Part shown: piece by piece, positions 26,671 through 38,057 of the stretch
How positions within the stretch are numbered: the stretch's first letter is position 1
How the letters are laid out: each line of letters starts with the position of its first letter
Source of the DNA: Micromonospora fulviviridis
Lineage (GTDB): Bacteria > Actinomycetota > Actinomycetes > Mycobacteriales > Micromonosporaceae
NCBI RefSeq assembly: GCF_014648395.1
Contig: NZ_BMRA01000001.1
Coordinates: 1 to 64,000 of the forward strand
DNA length: 64,000 nucleotides
Direction of reading: 5' to 3'
Notes under the pieces: model-generated
What the model saw: only the letters and a program-made list of their open reading frames with translations
Databases searched by the model: none
What the model was told of the DNA's origin: nothing
Made by a program: the position numbers and the translations under genes

Positions 26671-26705
26671 GGTCGCCGGTGACGCTGGGTGCGTCACCGG
26701 CGACC
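26671..26705 (-). terminator. Stem-loop terminator after pruA
   Basis: GGTCGCCGGTGACGC at 26671-26685 pairs perfectly with 26691-26705 (15 bp, 5-nt loop). It begins 10 bp beyond the pruA stop on the minus strand. Confidence 0.8.
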
Positions 26706-26714
26706 CTGCGCAGG

Positions 26715-28343
26715 TCAGCCCATGTGCGAGTAGCCGTGGTCGGTCGGCGGGACGAAGGTCTCCTTGATCGTCCGCGGCGACATCCAGCGGACCAGGTTGT
26801 GCCAGGAGCCCGCCTTGTCGTTGGTGCCGCTGGCCCGGGCGCCGCCGAACGGCTGCTGCCCGACCACCGCGCCGGTCGGCTTGTCGTTGATGTAGAAGTT
26901 GCCGGCCGCGTACCGCATCTTCTCCGCCACCTGGTCGACCACCCGGCGGTCGGTCGCGAAGATCGACCCGGTCAGCGCGTACGGCGCGATCGACTCGGCC
27001 TGGTGGACCGCCTCGTCGAAGCGGGCGTCGTCGAAGACGTGCACGCCGAGGATCGGGCCGAAGTATTCCGTGGTGAAGGTCTCGTGCGCGGCGTCCGAGC
27101 ACTCGAAGAGGGTCGGCCGGACGAAGTAGCCGACCGAGTCGTCGGCGGTGCCGCCGGCCAGGACCGTGCAGCTCTCGTCACCGTTGATCAGCTCCAGCGC
27201 GGCGGTGTGCCGGCTGAACGCCTTGTCGTCGATCACGGCGCCGCCGAAGTTGCTGAAGTCGGTGACGTCGCCGTAGGTGAGCGACTCGGCGGTGGCGGCC
27301 AGCCGGTCGCGCAGCCCGCCCTCCCAGATCGACCGGGGGATGTACGCCCGCGAGGCGGCCGAGCACTTCTGGCCCTGGTACTCGTAGGCGCCCCGGATCA
27401 GCGCGGTGTGCAGGGCGTCCACGTCGGCGCTGGTGTGCGCCACCACGAAGTCCTTGCCGCCGGTCTCGCCGACCAGCCGCGGGTAGCCCCGGTAGCGGGC
27501 GATGTTGTCGCCGACGGTCTTCCACAGGTGCTGGAAGACCTTGGTGGACCCGGTGAAGTGGATGCCGGCCAGATCGGGGTCGGCGAGCACGACGTCGGAG
27601 ACCTCCTCGCCGCGCCCCGTGACCATGTTGATCACGCCGGGCGGCAGGCCGGCCGCCTCGAACAGCCGCATGGTGAAGTGGGCCGCGAACTGCTGGGTCG
27701 GGCCCGGCTTCCAGACCACGGTGTTGCCGAGCAGGGCCGGCGCCGAGGGCAGGTTGCCGGCGATCGCGGTGAAGTTGAACGGGGTGACCGCGTAGACGAA
27801 GCCCTCCAGGGGCCGGTGGTCGAAGCGGTTCCACACGCCCGGCGAGGACATCGGCTGCTCGGCCAGGAGCTTGCGGGCGAAGTAGACGTTGAACCGGAGG
27901 AAGTCGATCAGCTCGCAGGCCGAGTCGATCTCCGCCTGGACCACTGTCTTGGACTGGCCGAGCATGGTGGCCCCGTTGAGGGTGTCCCGCCAGGGCCCGG
28001 AGAGCAGGTCGGCGGCGCGCAGGAAGATCGCGGCACGCTCCTCGAACGGCAGCGCCCGCCACATCGGCGCGGCGTCCTTGGCGGCCTTCACGGCGGCGCG
28101 GGCGTCGTCGTGGGTGGCGTGGGCGGTCACACCGAGCACGTGGGCGTGCCGGTGCGGCTGGACCACGTCGATCGGGTCGCCGGCGGCCATCCGCTGCTCG
28201 CCGGCGATGGTCATCGGCAGGTCGATCCGCTCGGCGGCCAGGTCGGCCAGCCGCCGCTGGAGCCGCGCCCGCTCGGCGCTGCCGGGCTCGTAGGTGTGGA
28301 CCGGCTCGTTGCGCGGCTCGGGTACGGAGAACACGGCGTCCAT
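26715..28343 (-). CDS. pruA: L-glutamate gamma-semialdehyde dehydrogenase (P5C dehydrogenase)
   Basis: This 542-residue NAD-dependent enzyme oxidises glutamate semialdehyde (from pyrroline-5-carboxylate) to glutamate in proline and arginine breakdown. The aldehyde dehydrogenase fold shows N190 in TPFNFTAIAG, the NAD-loop FTGSTKVF, the general base E293 in LVGETGGKDF and the nucleophile C327 in YQGQKCSAASR. The C-terminal QPFGGARASGTNDKAG is diagnostic of the monofunctional long P5CDH type. The ATG at 28343 has AGGAG upstream. No proline dehydrogenase gene is adjacent in this window. Confidence 0.93.
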   Translation of the reverse strand: MDAVFSVPEPRNEPVHTYEPGSAERARLQRRLADLAAERIDLPMTIAGEQRMAAGDPIDVVQPHRHAHVLGVTAHATHDDARAAVKAAKDAAPMWRALPFEERAAIFLRAADLLSGPWRDTLNGATMLGQSKTVVQAEIDSACELIDFLRFNVYFARKLLAEQPMSSPGVWNRFDHRPLEGFVYAVTPFNFTAIAGNLPSAPALLGNTVVWKPGPTQQFAAHFTMRLFEAAGLPPGVINMVTGRGEEVSDVVLADPDLAGIHFTGSTKVFQHLWKTVGDNIARYRGYPRLVGETGGKDFVVAHTSADVDALHTALIRGAYEYQGQKCSAASRAYIPRSIWEGGLRDRLAATAESLTYGDVTDFSNFGGAVIDDKAFSRHTAALELINGDESCTVLAGGTADDSVGYFVRPTLFECSDAAHETFTTEYFGPILGVHVFDDARFDEAVHQAESIAPYALTGSIFATDRRVVDQVAEKMRYAAGNFYINDKPTGAVVGQQPFGGARASGTNDKAGSWHNLVRWMSPRTIKETFVPPTDHGYSHMG

Positions 28344-28739
28344 CACAGGCTCCTGTGCGATCTCGACGGCGGTGGCGAAATCGGACCCGCGGGCGCCGGC
28401 CGGGCGGCCGGGTGCCGGGCACCACGCGGCGGACCGGTCGCGGCGGCGGGACCTCGGCCAATTCTTCCATGCGAGGGGCCCGGCCCCACCCCCACCGCCC
28501 CTGTTCGGGCCGCCTTCGTCGGCGCACCCGGACGCACCACCGCACACCGGACCGTAGGCGACAAGCCACCCGCCCCCGACGAATCCTCGGCCTGCCCCCG
28601 CCCTTCACCTGCGATCCATCACCGCACGCTCCCGCCGGCCCGCCGGGTCGGAAGGGGGACCGGGAGGGCCGCGTACGCTGGATGACCGGTGACCTGCCCG
28701 GCCGTCGCGGCCGATCCGGCGTCCGTCGAGAGGGAGACG
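28344..28739. other. 396-bp divergent intergenic region
   Basis: The region lies between the starts of pruA (minus) and a membrane-protein gene (plus), so it must hold both promoters. I see no RNA gene, convincing small ORF, long palindrome or recognisable operator. The sequence is very G+C rich throughout. Confidence 0.5.
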
Positions 28740-29750
28740 ATGAGCAAGCAGCCCGGCAGCTCCACGGCCGCGGATCCGGACCAGCCCGCCACCGAGCCGG
28801 CCGTCGGCTCCCCCTCGGACGAGACCACCGAGCCCGCGCCCCCCGGGGGCCGCCTCGCGCACGCGCCCGGCGCCCTGGTGGTGGCCGTGCTCTCGCTCGG
28901 CTGGCTGGCCGCCATGCTCTGGTCCACCCGGGCGGCGATCACCTCGGCCGCGGCCGGGGTCACCGCGATCAGCCTCTCCGCGTACGCCCTGCCCGGCGTG
29001 ATCACCGCCGCGCTCGTGGCCGGCGCCGCGGTCGCCCTGGCGGCGACCAACCGGCTGGGCCGGGCCACCCTGCGCTTCCTCGCCGCCGTCGGCGCCGGCC
29101 TGCTGGTCGGGCTCGCCGCCGCCGTGGCGGTCAACCTGACGTACGCCGACAACGCGACCACCAACACCATCGCCGGCACCACGGTCGCGGCGGCGATCAT
29201 CGGCGGGGCGATGGCCGGCGCGCGCAACGCCCGGGTGGTCGGCGGGCTGGCCGCCGCCACGCTCGCCGCGCAGGTCTTCGTGGTGCTGTTCAGCCGCGCC
29301 CGGGACCCGCTCTCCGACCTGTTCGGCGCCGGGGACAGCCAGGAGTCGATGCTCGACGCCGCCAAGTGGGTGTCCCGGACGGAGTCCCTCCTCGCCGGGC
29401 TGATCGCCGGCCTGGTGGCCTACCTCTACCTGGCGTGGGCCCGCCGCCGCGCCGAGCGGCGGGACGGCGTGGTCACTGAGCTGCGCTGGCCGGGGTACCT
29501 GGTGGCCGGGGCCGGCGCCGGCCTGCTCCTGCTGCTCACCGAGGTGATCATCCGGGTCGGCGGGCGCGGGCTGCTCGACCTGGCCGCCGCGCTCAGCGAG
29601 GCGGACCAGGTGGCGCAGACGGCGCTGGGCACCTCGCGGGTGGACAACGGCATCTGGGTGCTCTTCGTGGGCGCGCTCACCGCGCTCATCCTGTTCGGCC
29701 GCACCCTCGGCCCGCGCGCCGTGGAGGACGAGGACGAGTCCGACTCCTGA
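28740..29750 (+). CDS. Polytopic membrane protein of unknown function
   Basis: The protein has 336 residues. A Pro/Thr/Glu-rich cytoplasmic N-terminus of about 40 residues is followed by seven or eight Ala/Val/Leu-rich helices, with loops containing RDPLSDLFGAGDSQES and a C-terminal acidic tail (VEDEDESDS). The family is not recognised. The ATG at 28740 has GAGAGGGAGAC upstream; an earlier ATG at 28689 has no ribosome binding site. It is monocistronic and convergent with the DUF6912-like gene. Confidence 0.7.
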   Translation: MSKQPGSSTAADPDQPATEPAVGSPSDETTEPAPPGGRLAHAPGALVVAVLSLGWLAAMLWSTRAAITSAAAGVTAISLSAYALPGVITAALVAGAAVALAATNRLGRATLRFLAAVGAGLLVGLAAAVAVNLTYADNATTNTIAGTTVAAAIIGGAMAGARNARVVGGLAAATLAAQVFVVLFSRARDPLSDLFGAGDSQESMLDAAKWVSRTESLLAGLIAGLVAYLYLAWARRRAERRDGVVTELRWPGYLVAGAGAGLLLLLTEVIIRVGGRGLLDLAAALSEADQVAQTALGTSRVDNGIWVLFVGALTALILFGRTLGPRAVEDEDESDS

Positions 29751-29765
29751 GCCGCCGCGCGGGCG

Positions 29766-30275
29766 TCAGGATGCCTCGCGCAGCAGCAGGTCCAGCTCGG
29801 TCACGTCGTACCACTCCAGCTCGTGGTCCTCGGCCCCGTCGACGGTGAACTGGGCGTCCGGGTCGCCGGCCTGCGCCTCCGCCACCACCTCGGCGGCGGC
29901 GGCCACGTCCTCGACGGCATCCGCGCCGTCCACGTGGATCGCGGCGACGGACTTCACCGGCACCGGCCCGGAGAGGCGCACCACGCTGGACCCCAGCTCG
30001 CCGCCGGTCCGGCCGACCGCGCCCGCCGGCAGGTCCGCCGAGACGACGACCCGGCGCCGGGGCGCGCCCGGATCGGCCCGGAGCAGCAGCAGCGCCTCCT
30101 GGGCGGCACGGGTGAAGGCGACGTACTCCAACTCCTCCTCGTCGCCCTCGGCGTACCACTCCCGCAGCTCCGGGGTGACCGCGTGCGCCTCCCCGCCGGC
30201 CAGGCCCTCCTCGCGCAGCCGGGCCAGCATCGGGACGGTCGCCGGCACGTACACCCGGACAAGCTCGTCGGTCAC
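29766..30275 (-). CDS. DUF6912-like hypothetical protein
   Basis: This 169-residue soluble acidic protein has an N-terminus [18 protein letters not shown], like a family widespread in actinobacteria (DUF6912, recalled by pattern). A central [20 protein letters not shown] and an Asp/Glu-rich C-terminus follow. The function is unknown. The GTG start has GGGAGAG upstream. It is divergent from the small HTH gene with 207 bp between. Confidence 0.65.
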   Translation of the reverse strand: MTDELVRVYVPATVPMLARLREEGLAGGEAHAVTPELREWYAEGDEEELEYVAFTRAAQEALLLLRADPGAPRRRVVVSADLPAGAVGRTGGELGSSVVRLSGPVPVKSVAAIHVDGADAVEDVAAAAEVVAEAQAGDPDAQFTVDGAEDHELEWYDVTELDLLLREAS

Positions 30276-30482
30276 CGGTCTCTCCCGCCGTCAGGCCCCG
30301 GCCGGCGGACGCCGGCTCCGGGCGCCGATCATGCCGTACGCCGTGACCGTCATACACCCCGCACCGGCCAGGACGAAGCTCCGGGCCGGTGTGTCCCCCG
30401 GCGGGATTCGCCGTGGCGGGCCTGGGGCGATCGCCCTCCTGATGGCAAACTGAGGCAAACGAAACCAACCCCGGGAGTCGTC

Positions 30483-30710
30483 GTGGAGCCGAGGTTCCTG
30501 CTGCTGTCCGACGTGGCCGCCGAGCTGAACGTCTCGGACTCGCAGGTCTACCACATGGTGCGCAGCGGCGAGCTGCCCGCCATCAAGATCGGCGGCCGGG
30601 GGCAGTGGCGGGTCGAACGCGCCCGCCTGGAGGAGTACATCGAGCGCAAGTACGCCGAGACCGCCGAGTGGGTACGCGGCAATCCGCTCACCGAGCGCGA
30701 CGCGGAGTGA
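30483..30710 (+). CDS. Small excisionase/BldC-type helix-turn-helix protein
   Basis: This 75-residue DNA-binding protein is made almost entirely of a MerR/excisionase-like winged helix. LLSDVAAELNVSDSQVYHMV is the helix-turn-helix, RSGELPAIKIGGRGQWR forms the wing, and RLEEYIERKYAETAEWV the last helix. It resembles the HTH_17 group that includes BldC and phage excisionases. With no integrase or prophage nearby, a chromosomal regulator is likelier than an excisionase. It starts at GTG. The Rv3235-family gene follows after 102 bp. Confidence 0.85.
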   Translation: MEPRFLLLSDVAAELNVSDSQVYHMVRSGELPAIKIGGRGQWRVERARLEEYIERKYAETAEWVRGNPLTERDAE

Positions 30711-30812
30711 CCCCACGGTGGCGCACGGGCATTGACGATCGGCGTTGCCCTGCCCGAGAATGACAAGCTGTCGGAGGCAAACGAAGGCAAACGCAATGAA
30801 CAGGGGTTGAGG

Positions 30813-31526
30813 ATGGTCGACACCCGCCGCCCACTGGCACCGCGTCCCCCGGTCCGGCTCCGGCCCGCCCCGCCCCTCGATCCGCCCTGCACCGACCGGG
30901 ATCCGGCCTGGGGCAACGCGTGGGACGACGGCTGGGGCGACGCCTGGGGCAATGCCGACCAGCTCGCGCTCGACCTGTTCGATCCACGCCGGGACACCGA
31001 CCGGCCCGCCGGCCGCGCCGCCGACAGCCCGACCCGCCGTGCCGGTCGCGTCGGTGAACGAGCCGCCGGGCGGCCTTCCGGTCCGGCCGGCGACCGCTCA
31101 GCCGGTAGGGCGGCGGAGGTCCGCCCGGTGCCGGCCGGGCCAGGGCACTCGGCCGGGCCGCCGCCCGCCGCCCTGGTGACCGCGACGCCCGAGGCGGCCC
31201 GGGCGGCGCACCGGTTCGTCCGCACCTTCCTGGAGATCGTCAACGGCTACCGCCCACCCGGGCAGCTCCGGCCGCTCTGCCTTCCCGAGGCCGCCGCCCG
31301 GGTGTCCGCCGAGTTGACCCGCGCCGCCCGCCGGGTCGGTCCGGTGCGCCGCCGCACCGCCCGGCCGGTCCTCCAGCTCCGGCGGCTGCGGGTCAGCGAG
31401 CCCCGTGCGGGCGCGGTCGAGGCCGCGGCCGTGCTCGCCGGAGCCGGGGGCGTGAGCTGGGCGATCGCCCTGCGCCTCGAACACCGCCGCGGCACCTGGC
31501 TCTGCACCGTCCTCGACGTCCTCTGA
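30813..31526 (+). CDS. Rv3235-family protein
   Basis: This 237-residue soluble protein has an N-terminal Arg/Pro/Gly-rich, probably disordered half with an unusual Trp/Asp repeat (AWGNAWDDGWGDAWGN). The conserved C-terminal domain of about 100 residues begins at AARAAHRFVRTFLEIVNGYRP. The domain and its location near secA match M. tuberculosis Rv3235. Its function is unknown. The ATG at 30813 follows AGGGG. Its position after the HTH gene and convergent to secA is conserved-looking. Confidence 0.75.
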   Translation: MVDTRRPLAPRPPVRLRPAPPLDPPCTDRDPAWGNAWDDGWGDAWGNADQLALDLFDPRRDTDRPAGRAADSPTRRAGRVGERAAGRPSGPAGDRSAGRAAEVRPVPAGPGHSAGPPPAALVTATPEAARAAHRFVRTFLEIVNGYRPPGQLRPLCLPEAAARVSAELTRAARRVGPVRRRTARPVLQLRRLRVSEPRAGAVEAAAVLAGAGGVSWAIALRLEHRRGTWLCTVLDVL

Positions 31527-31575
31527 CCGACCCGGATCGACCCCCGCTCGGCGAACCCGGCGCCAAGTCCACCGC

Positions 31576-31653
31576 TTGATCAACTCCAGCTCGGCGAGGT
31601 GGCGGCATCCCGACCCCTCCAACACCGCCATCTCGGCGATCTGGAGTCGATCA
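31576..31653. repeat. 78-bp intergenic inverted repeat
   Basis: TTGATCAACTCCAG and CTCGGCGAG...TGGCGG on the left mirror CCGCCA...CTCGGCGAT and CTGGAGTCGATCA on the right, around a short C-rich centre. The pairing is long but imperfect. It lies between two convergent genes and is separate from the secA terminator at 31709. It looks like a dispersed repeat family member. The function is unknown. Confidence 0.6.
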
Positions 31654-31708
31654 CCGACGTTGGGGTGCCAGCTGCGAGATCGCCGGGGAGTGGGCCGGGT
31701 GGGACGGG

Positions 31709-31740
31709 GACGGGCCCCGGCCGGATGGCCGGGGCCCGTC
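31709..31740 (-). terminator. Stem-loop terminator after secA
   Basis: GACGGGCCCCGGCC at 31709-31722 and GGCCGGGGCCCGTC at 31727-31740 form a perfect 14-bp stem with a 4-nt loop, starting 20 bp after the secA stop. Confidence 0.8.
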
Positions 31741-31759
31741 GGGCCGTGCAGGGTGGCGG

Positions 31760-34666
<2,907 letters not shown>

Positions 34667-34826
34667 GGATCAACGCTCCCCTAGACAGTCTCGAACCATC
34701 GTAGGCGCTCCGGCGCGGCGATGGTCACTGGTGGCGGCGGTCCGGAGCCGCGAACCCGACATAACGCCGAACGGGCGCGCTGACCGGCGGGAATCGGGTT
34801 ACGCCGTACGCGAACGATCCGGCACG

Positions 34827-35993
34827 ATGGCTCGGGTGGAGCCTGTGGAGATCATCGAGGACGGCCTGCTGCTGCGAGCCTGGCGGGCCGAGGACGCCGA
34901 CGCGGTGTACCGCGCCTGCCAGGATCCGGACATCCAGCGCTGGACCACCGTACCTCGCCCGTACCTGCCCGAACACGCTCTGGGATTCGTGACCACGATC
35001 AGCGGCACGGCCTGGGCGGAGGGCGGTGGGGCGCCGTTCGCGGTCTGCGACGCGGAGACCGGTGAGCTGCTCGCCTCCTGCGGCCTGGTCGCCATCGACC
35101 GGAGCCTCGACTCCGCCGAGATCGGCTACTGGACCGCGCCCTGGGCCCGCGGCCGCGGCGTGGCGGTCCGGGCCACCCGGGCGGTCGCCCGCTGGGCGTT
35201 CGACGCGCTGAAGCTGCGCCGGTTGATCTGGCAGGCCGAGGTCGGCAACCACGCCTCCCGGCTGGTCGCGCTCCGGGCCGGCTTCCGGGTCGAGGGCGAG
35301 CTGCGGCTGGCCCACCCGGCGGTCGACGGCCGCCCGGAGGGCTGGATCGGCTCCCTCCTCCCGGCCGAGCTGGCCGCGCCCGGCGAGCCCGCCCCGTACG
35401 GCCCGGACACCCTCCAGGCCCGCCGGGCGGCGGTCTTCGGCCGGCCCCAACCGGTCCTGTTCGCCACCGCCGGCGCCACCGAGCTGCGGCTGCGCCCGCT
35501 GGAGGAGCGCGACATCGACGCGCTCGTGACCACCTGCCGCGACGAGGAGACCATCCGCTGGACCACGGTGCCGCACCCCTACCAGCGGGAGCACGCCGAG
35601 GGCTTCCTGCGGGACATCGCGCAGGCGGCCTGGGCCCGGGGCACCGGCGCCTCCTACGCCGTCGCCGACGCCGACGACCGGTACGTCGCCTCGATCGACC
35701 TGCGGATCTCCCCCGGCGCGCCGCTCGTCGCCGACGTGGGCTTCATGACCGCGCCGCACGCCCGGGGCCGGGGCTACCTGCCCGCCGCGCTCGCCGCGCT
35801 CTGCGCCTGGGGCTTCACCACGCTGGGGCTGGCCCGGATCGAATGGCGGGCCAACGTCGGCAACACCGCCTCCCGCCGGGCCGCCGAGAAGGCCGGCTTC
35901 ACCGTCGAGGGCACCCTCCGCGGCGGCGTCCAGCACCGCGGCGAACGGCAGGACGTCTGGATCGGTGGGCTGCTCCCGCAGGACCTGCAATGA
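34827..35993 (+). CDS. Double GNAT-domain N-acetyltransferase
   Basis: This 388-residue protein has two complete RimJ/RimL-type GNAT domains in tandem (about 8-185 and 215-388). Each has an IRWTTVP/IQRWTTVP segment, an acetyl-CoA loop (ARGRGVAVRA; ARGRGYLPAA) and a C-terminal VGN-ASR-GF signature. The two halves are clearly homologous. It overlaps the next gene by 4 bp (ATGA); that gene is also a double GNAT. RimJ/L-type enzymes acetylate protein N-termini or small amines. The substrate is unknown. Confidence 0.85.
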   Translation: MARVEPVEIIEDGLLLRAWRAEDADAVYRACQDPDIQRWTTVPRPYLPEHALGFVTTISGTAWAEGGGAPFAVCDAETGELLASCGLVAIDRSLDSAEIGYWTAPWARGRGVAVRATRAVARWAFDALKLRRLIWQAEVGNHASRLVALRAGFRVEGELRLAHPAVDGRPEGWIGSLLPAELAAPGEPAPYGPDTLQARRAAVFGRPQPVLFATAGATELRLRPLEERDIDALVTTCRDEETIRWTTVPHPYQREHAEGFLRDIAQAAWARGTGASYAVADADDRYVASIDLRISPGAPLVADVGFMTAPHARGRGYLPAALAALCAWGFTTLGLARIEWRANVGNTASRRAAEKAGFTVEGTLRGGVQHRGERQDVWIGGLLPQDLQ

Positions 35994-37096
35994 CACCGGA
36001 GACCATCGAGGCGTACGGGGTGCGGCTGCGGCTGGATCGGCTCACCGACGTGTCGGACACGGCCGCCGCCTGCGCCGACCCGGTCACCCAGCGGTTCCTG
36101 CCCGGCCTGCCGGACCCGTACACCGAGGAGAGCGCCCGGTGGTGGATCACCGAGGGCGCGCCGGCGGCCTGGGCCACCGGCGGCGCGGCGTACGCGATCG
36201 CCGACCCGGCCACCGACCGGCTGCTCGGCGCGGCCGGCCTCAGCCACCCGGTGGCGGAACGCGGGCAGGCGGAGATCGGCTACTGGGTCGCGCCGTGGGC
36301 GCGACGCCGGGGCGTGGCCACGGCGGCCGTCCGCGCCCTGGCCGAGGCCGCCTTCGCCGCCGGCACCGTCCGGCTCGAACTGCTCGCCCACGAGGAGAAC
36401 ACGGCCAGCCAGCGGGTGGCGCTGGCCGCCGGGTTCCGGCACGAGGGGGTACGCCGGTCGGCCGGCCGGAGTCGGGACGGTCGGCACGACCTGGCCGTCT
36501 GGGTACGCCTCGCCGACGACCCGCCCGGGCCGACCGCCCGGCTGCTGCCGGACCTGCCCGAGGGCCGGCTCACCGACGGCGTGGTGACGCTGCGCCGGGT
36601 CGCACCGGCGGACGCCGACGCGCTGTACCGGCTGCACGCACGGCCGGAGGTGGTGGCGAACCGGGTACCGCCGGTGCCGCCGACCCGAGCCTCGATCGAG
36701 CGGCGCTGCCGGCTGGCGGAAAGCCGTTGGCTGGCTGGCCAGTCCGCCGACCTGGCGATCCTCGACGCGGCGACCGGCACGGTGGCCGGCGGCTGCGCCC
36801 TGATGTACGACGAGCCGGCCACCGGCCAGGCCATGCTCGGCTACAGCATGCTGCCGGAGGCGCGCGGCCGCGGGCTGGCCACCCGGGCGGTCGGTCTCGT
36901 CGCCGCCTGGGCGTTCGACATCGGGCTGGCCCGGCTCTGGGCCGGCACCCGGCCCGAGAACGTCGCCTCGCAGCGGGTGCTGACCAAGACCGGCTTCCAG
37001 CGGGAAGGGCTGCTGCGCGGCCGGCTCCCCGGCCCGGACGGGACCCGGGTCGACTCGCTGATCTTCGGGCTGCTGCCCGGCGACCGCACCACCTGA
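35990..37096 (+). CDS. Second double GNAT-domain N-acetyltransferase
   Basis: This 368-residue protein also has two RimJ/RimL-like domains (about 5-175 and 190-368). Acetyl-CoA loops are ARRRGVATAAV and ARGRGLATRAV, each followed by an EN-ASQRV motif typical of the family (EENTASQRVALAAGF; PENVASQRVLTKTGF). It is translationally coupled to the upstream paralogue, making four GNAT domains in two adjacent genes. A 14-bp stem-loop follows it. Confidence 0.85.
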   Translation: MTPETIEAYGVRLRLDRLTDVSDTAAACADPVTQRFLPGLPDPYTEESARWWITEGAPAAWATGGAAYAIADPATDRLLGAAGLSHPVAERGQAEIGYWVAPWARRRGVATAAVRALAEAAFAAGTVRLELLAHEENTASQRVALAAGFRHEGVRRSAGRSRDGRHDLAVWVRLADDPPGPTARLLPDLPEGRLTDGVVTLRRVAPADADALYRLHARPEVVANRVPPVPPTRASIERRCRLAESRWLAGQSADLAILDAATGTVAGGCALMYDEPATGQAMLGYSMLPEARGRGLATRAVGLVAAWAFDIGLARLWAGTRPENVASQRVLTKTGFQREGLLRGRLPGPDGTRVDSLIFGLLPGDRTT

Positions 37097-37100
37097 CGGC

Positions 37101-37132
37101 GGAAGCCGTGGTGGTCGCCCACCACGGCTTCC
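37101..37132. terminator. Bidirectional terminator between GNAT gene and hpf
   Basis: GGAAGCCGTGGTGG at 37101-37114 pairs perfectly with CCACCACGGCTTCC at 37119-37132 around TCGC. It sits between two convergent stops (37096 and 37164). Confidence 0.85.
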
Positions 37133-37163
37133 GGCCGGTCGTGTCCTGCGGGGTGGTCAGGGG

Positions 37164-37808
37164 TCAGGTGTCGAGCGAGATGATCCCGTAGTCGTAGGCG
37201 TGCCGGCGGTAGACCACGCTCGGGCGGCCCGACTCCTTGTCCTGGAACAGGTAGAAGTCGTGGCCGACCAGTTCCATCTGGAACAGCGCGTCGTCGACCG
37301 TCATCGGCTCGGCGGGGTGCACCTTCGCCCGCGCGATGTGCCACGGCTGGTCGTCGTGCTCCTCATAGCCGCCCTCGTCGGGCCGTTCCGCGACGGCGGT
37401 GGCCGTCCCGTGCCCGTTCAGGGTCGCCAGCCCAGGCCCGTCGAGGTCGGCCACCGGCAGGTCGGCGGTGGCGGCGGCGACGGAGAGCGGCGCGTGCCGG
37501 CCGCGGTGCACCCGGCGGCGGTCGGCCGCCCGGCGGAAGCGGGTGTCCAGCTTGGCGATGGCGGCATCCAGCGCGCTGTAGAAGTCATTCGTGCAGGCCT
37601 CGGCCCGGATCACCGGGCCGCGCGTCACGCAGGTGATTTCCACCCGCTGGCAGTGATCGGCCTGGCGCGGATTGCGCTCGTGGAACAACTCGACGTCCAC
37701 GCGAATGAGCTTGTGGTCGTAGCGTTCGATCTTTGCGAGTTTCTCGGCTACGTGCACCCGGTAATGGTCCGGCACTTCGACGTTACGGCCCTTGACCACG
37801 ATGTCCAC
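37164..37808 (-). CDS. hpf: Ribosome hibernation-promoting factor, long form
   Basis: This 214-residue protein dimerises and inactivates 70S ribosomes in stress or stationary phase. The N-terminal S30AE domain (1-105) begins MDIVVKGRNVEVPDHYRVHV. A variable linker follows, and the C-terminal dimerisation domain ends VYRRHAYDYGIISLD. This domain order defines the long HPF type of Gram-positive bacteria. Its position between secA and comF is conserved in actinobacteria. comF lies 249 bp upstream, so hpf probably has its own promoter. Confidence 0.95.
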   Translation of the reverse strand: MDIVVKGRNVEVPDHYRVHVAEKLAKIERYDHKLIRVDVELFHERNPRQADHCQRVEITCVTRGPVIRAEACTNDFYSALDAAIAKLDTRFRRAADRRRVHRGRHAPLSVAAATADLPVADLDGPGLATLNGHGTATAVAERPDEGGYEEHDDQPWHIARAKVHPAEPMTVDDALFQMELVGHDFYLFQDKESGRPSVVYRRHAYDYGIISLDT

Positions 37809-38057
37809 GTGACCTCCCTTGTTCGGACGGTCGTTCGGTCCGGATCTTCCGGTCGACGCACCCAGGGAGAACCCCGTTCGGCGTCGACCGATGGTGTACG
37901 GCTACGCCTCCTTCCAGTGCCGGGGAAGGTTTGAGACCTCCTACCCCCGACACGAAAACGCTAACTCCTGTTCGGCCACCAGTCACCCCCAGTTGCCAGG
38001 AGAGGCCGCGAAATTTAACAGCTCATACACCATGGGGTGAAACGGAAACACGAAGCG

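Noticed and set aside
30483..30710. Phage excisionase marking an integrated element
   Set aside because: The small HTH protein resembles excisionases, but no integrase, attachment-site repeats or phage genes are nearby and the surroundings are conserved housekeeping genes.
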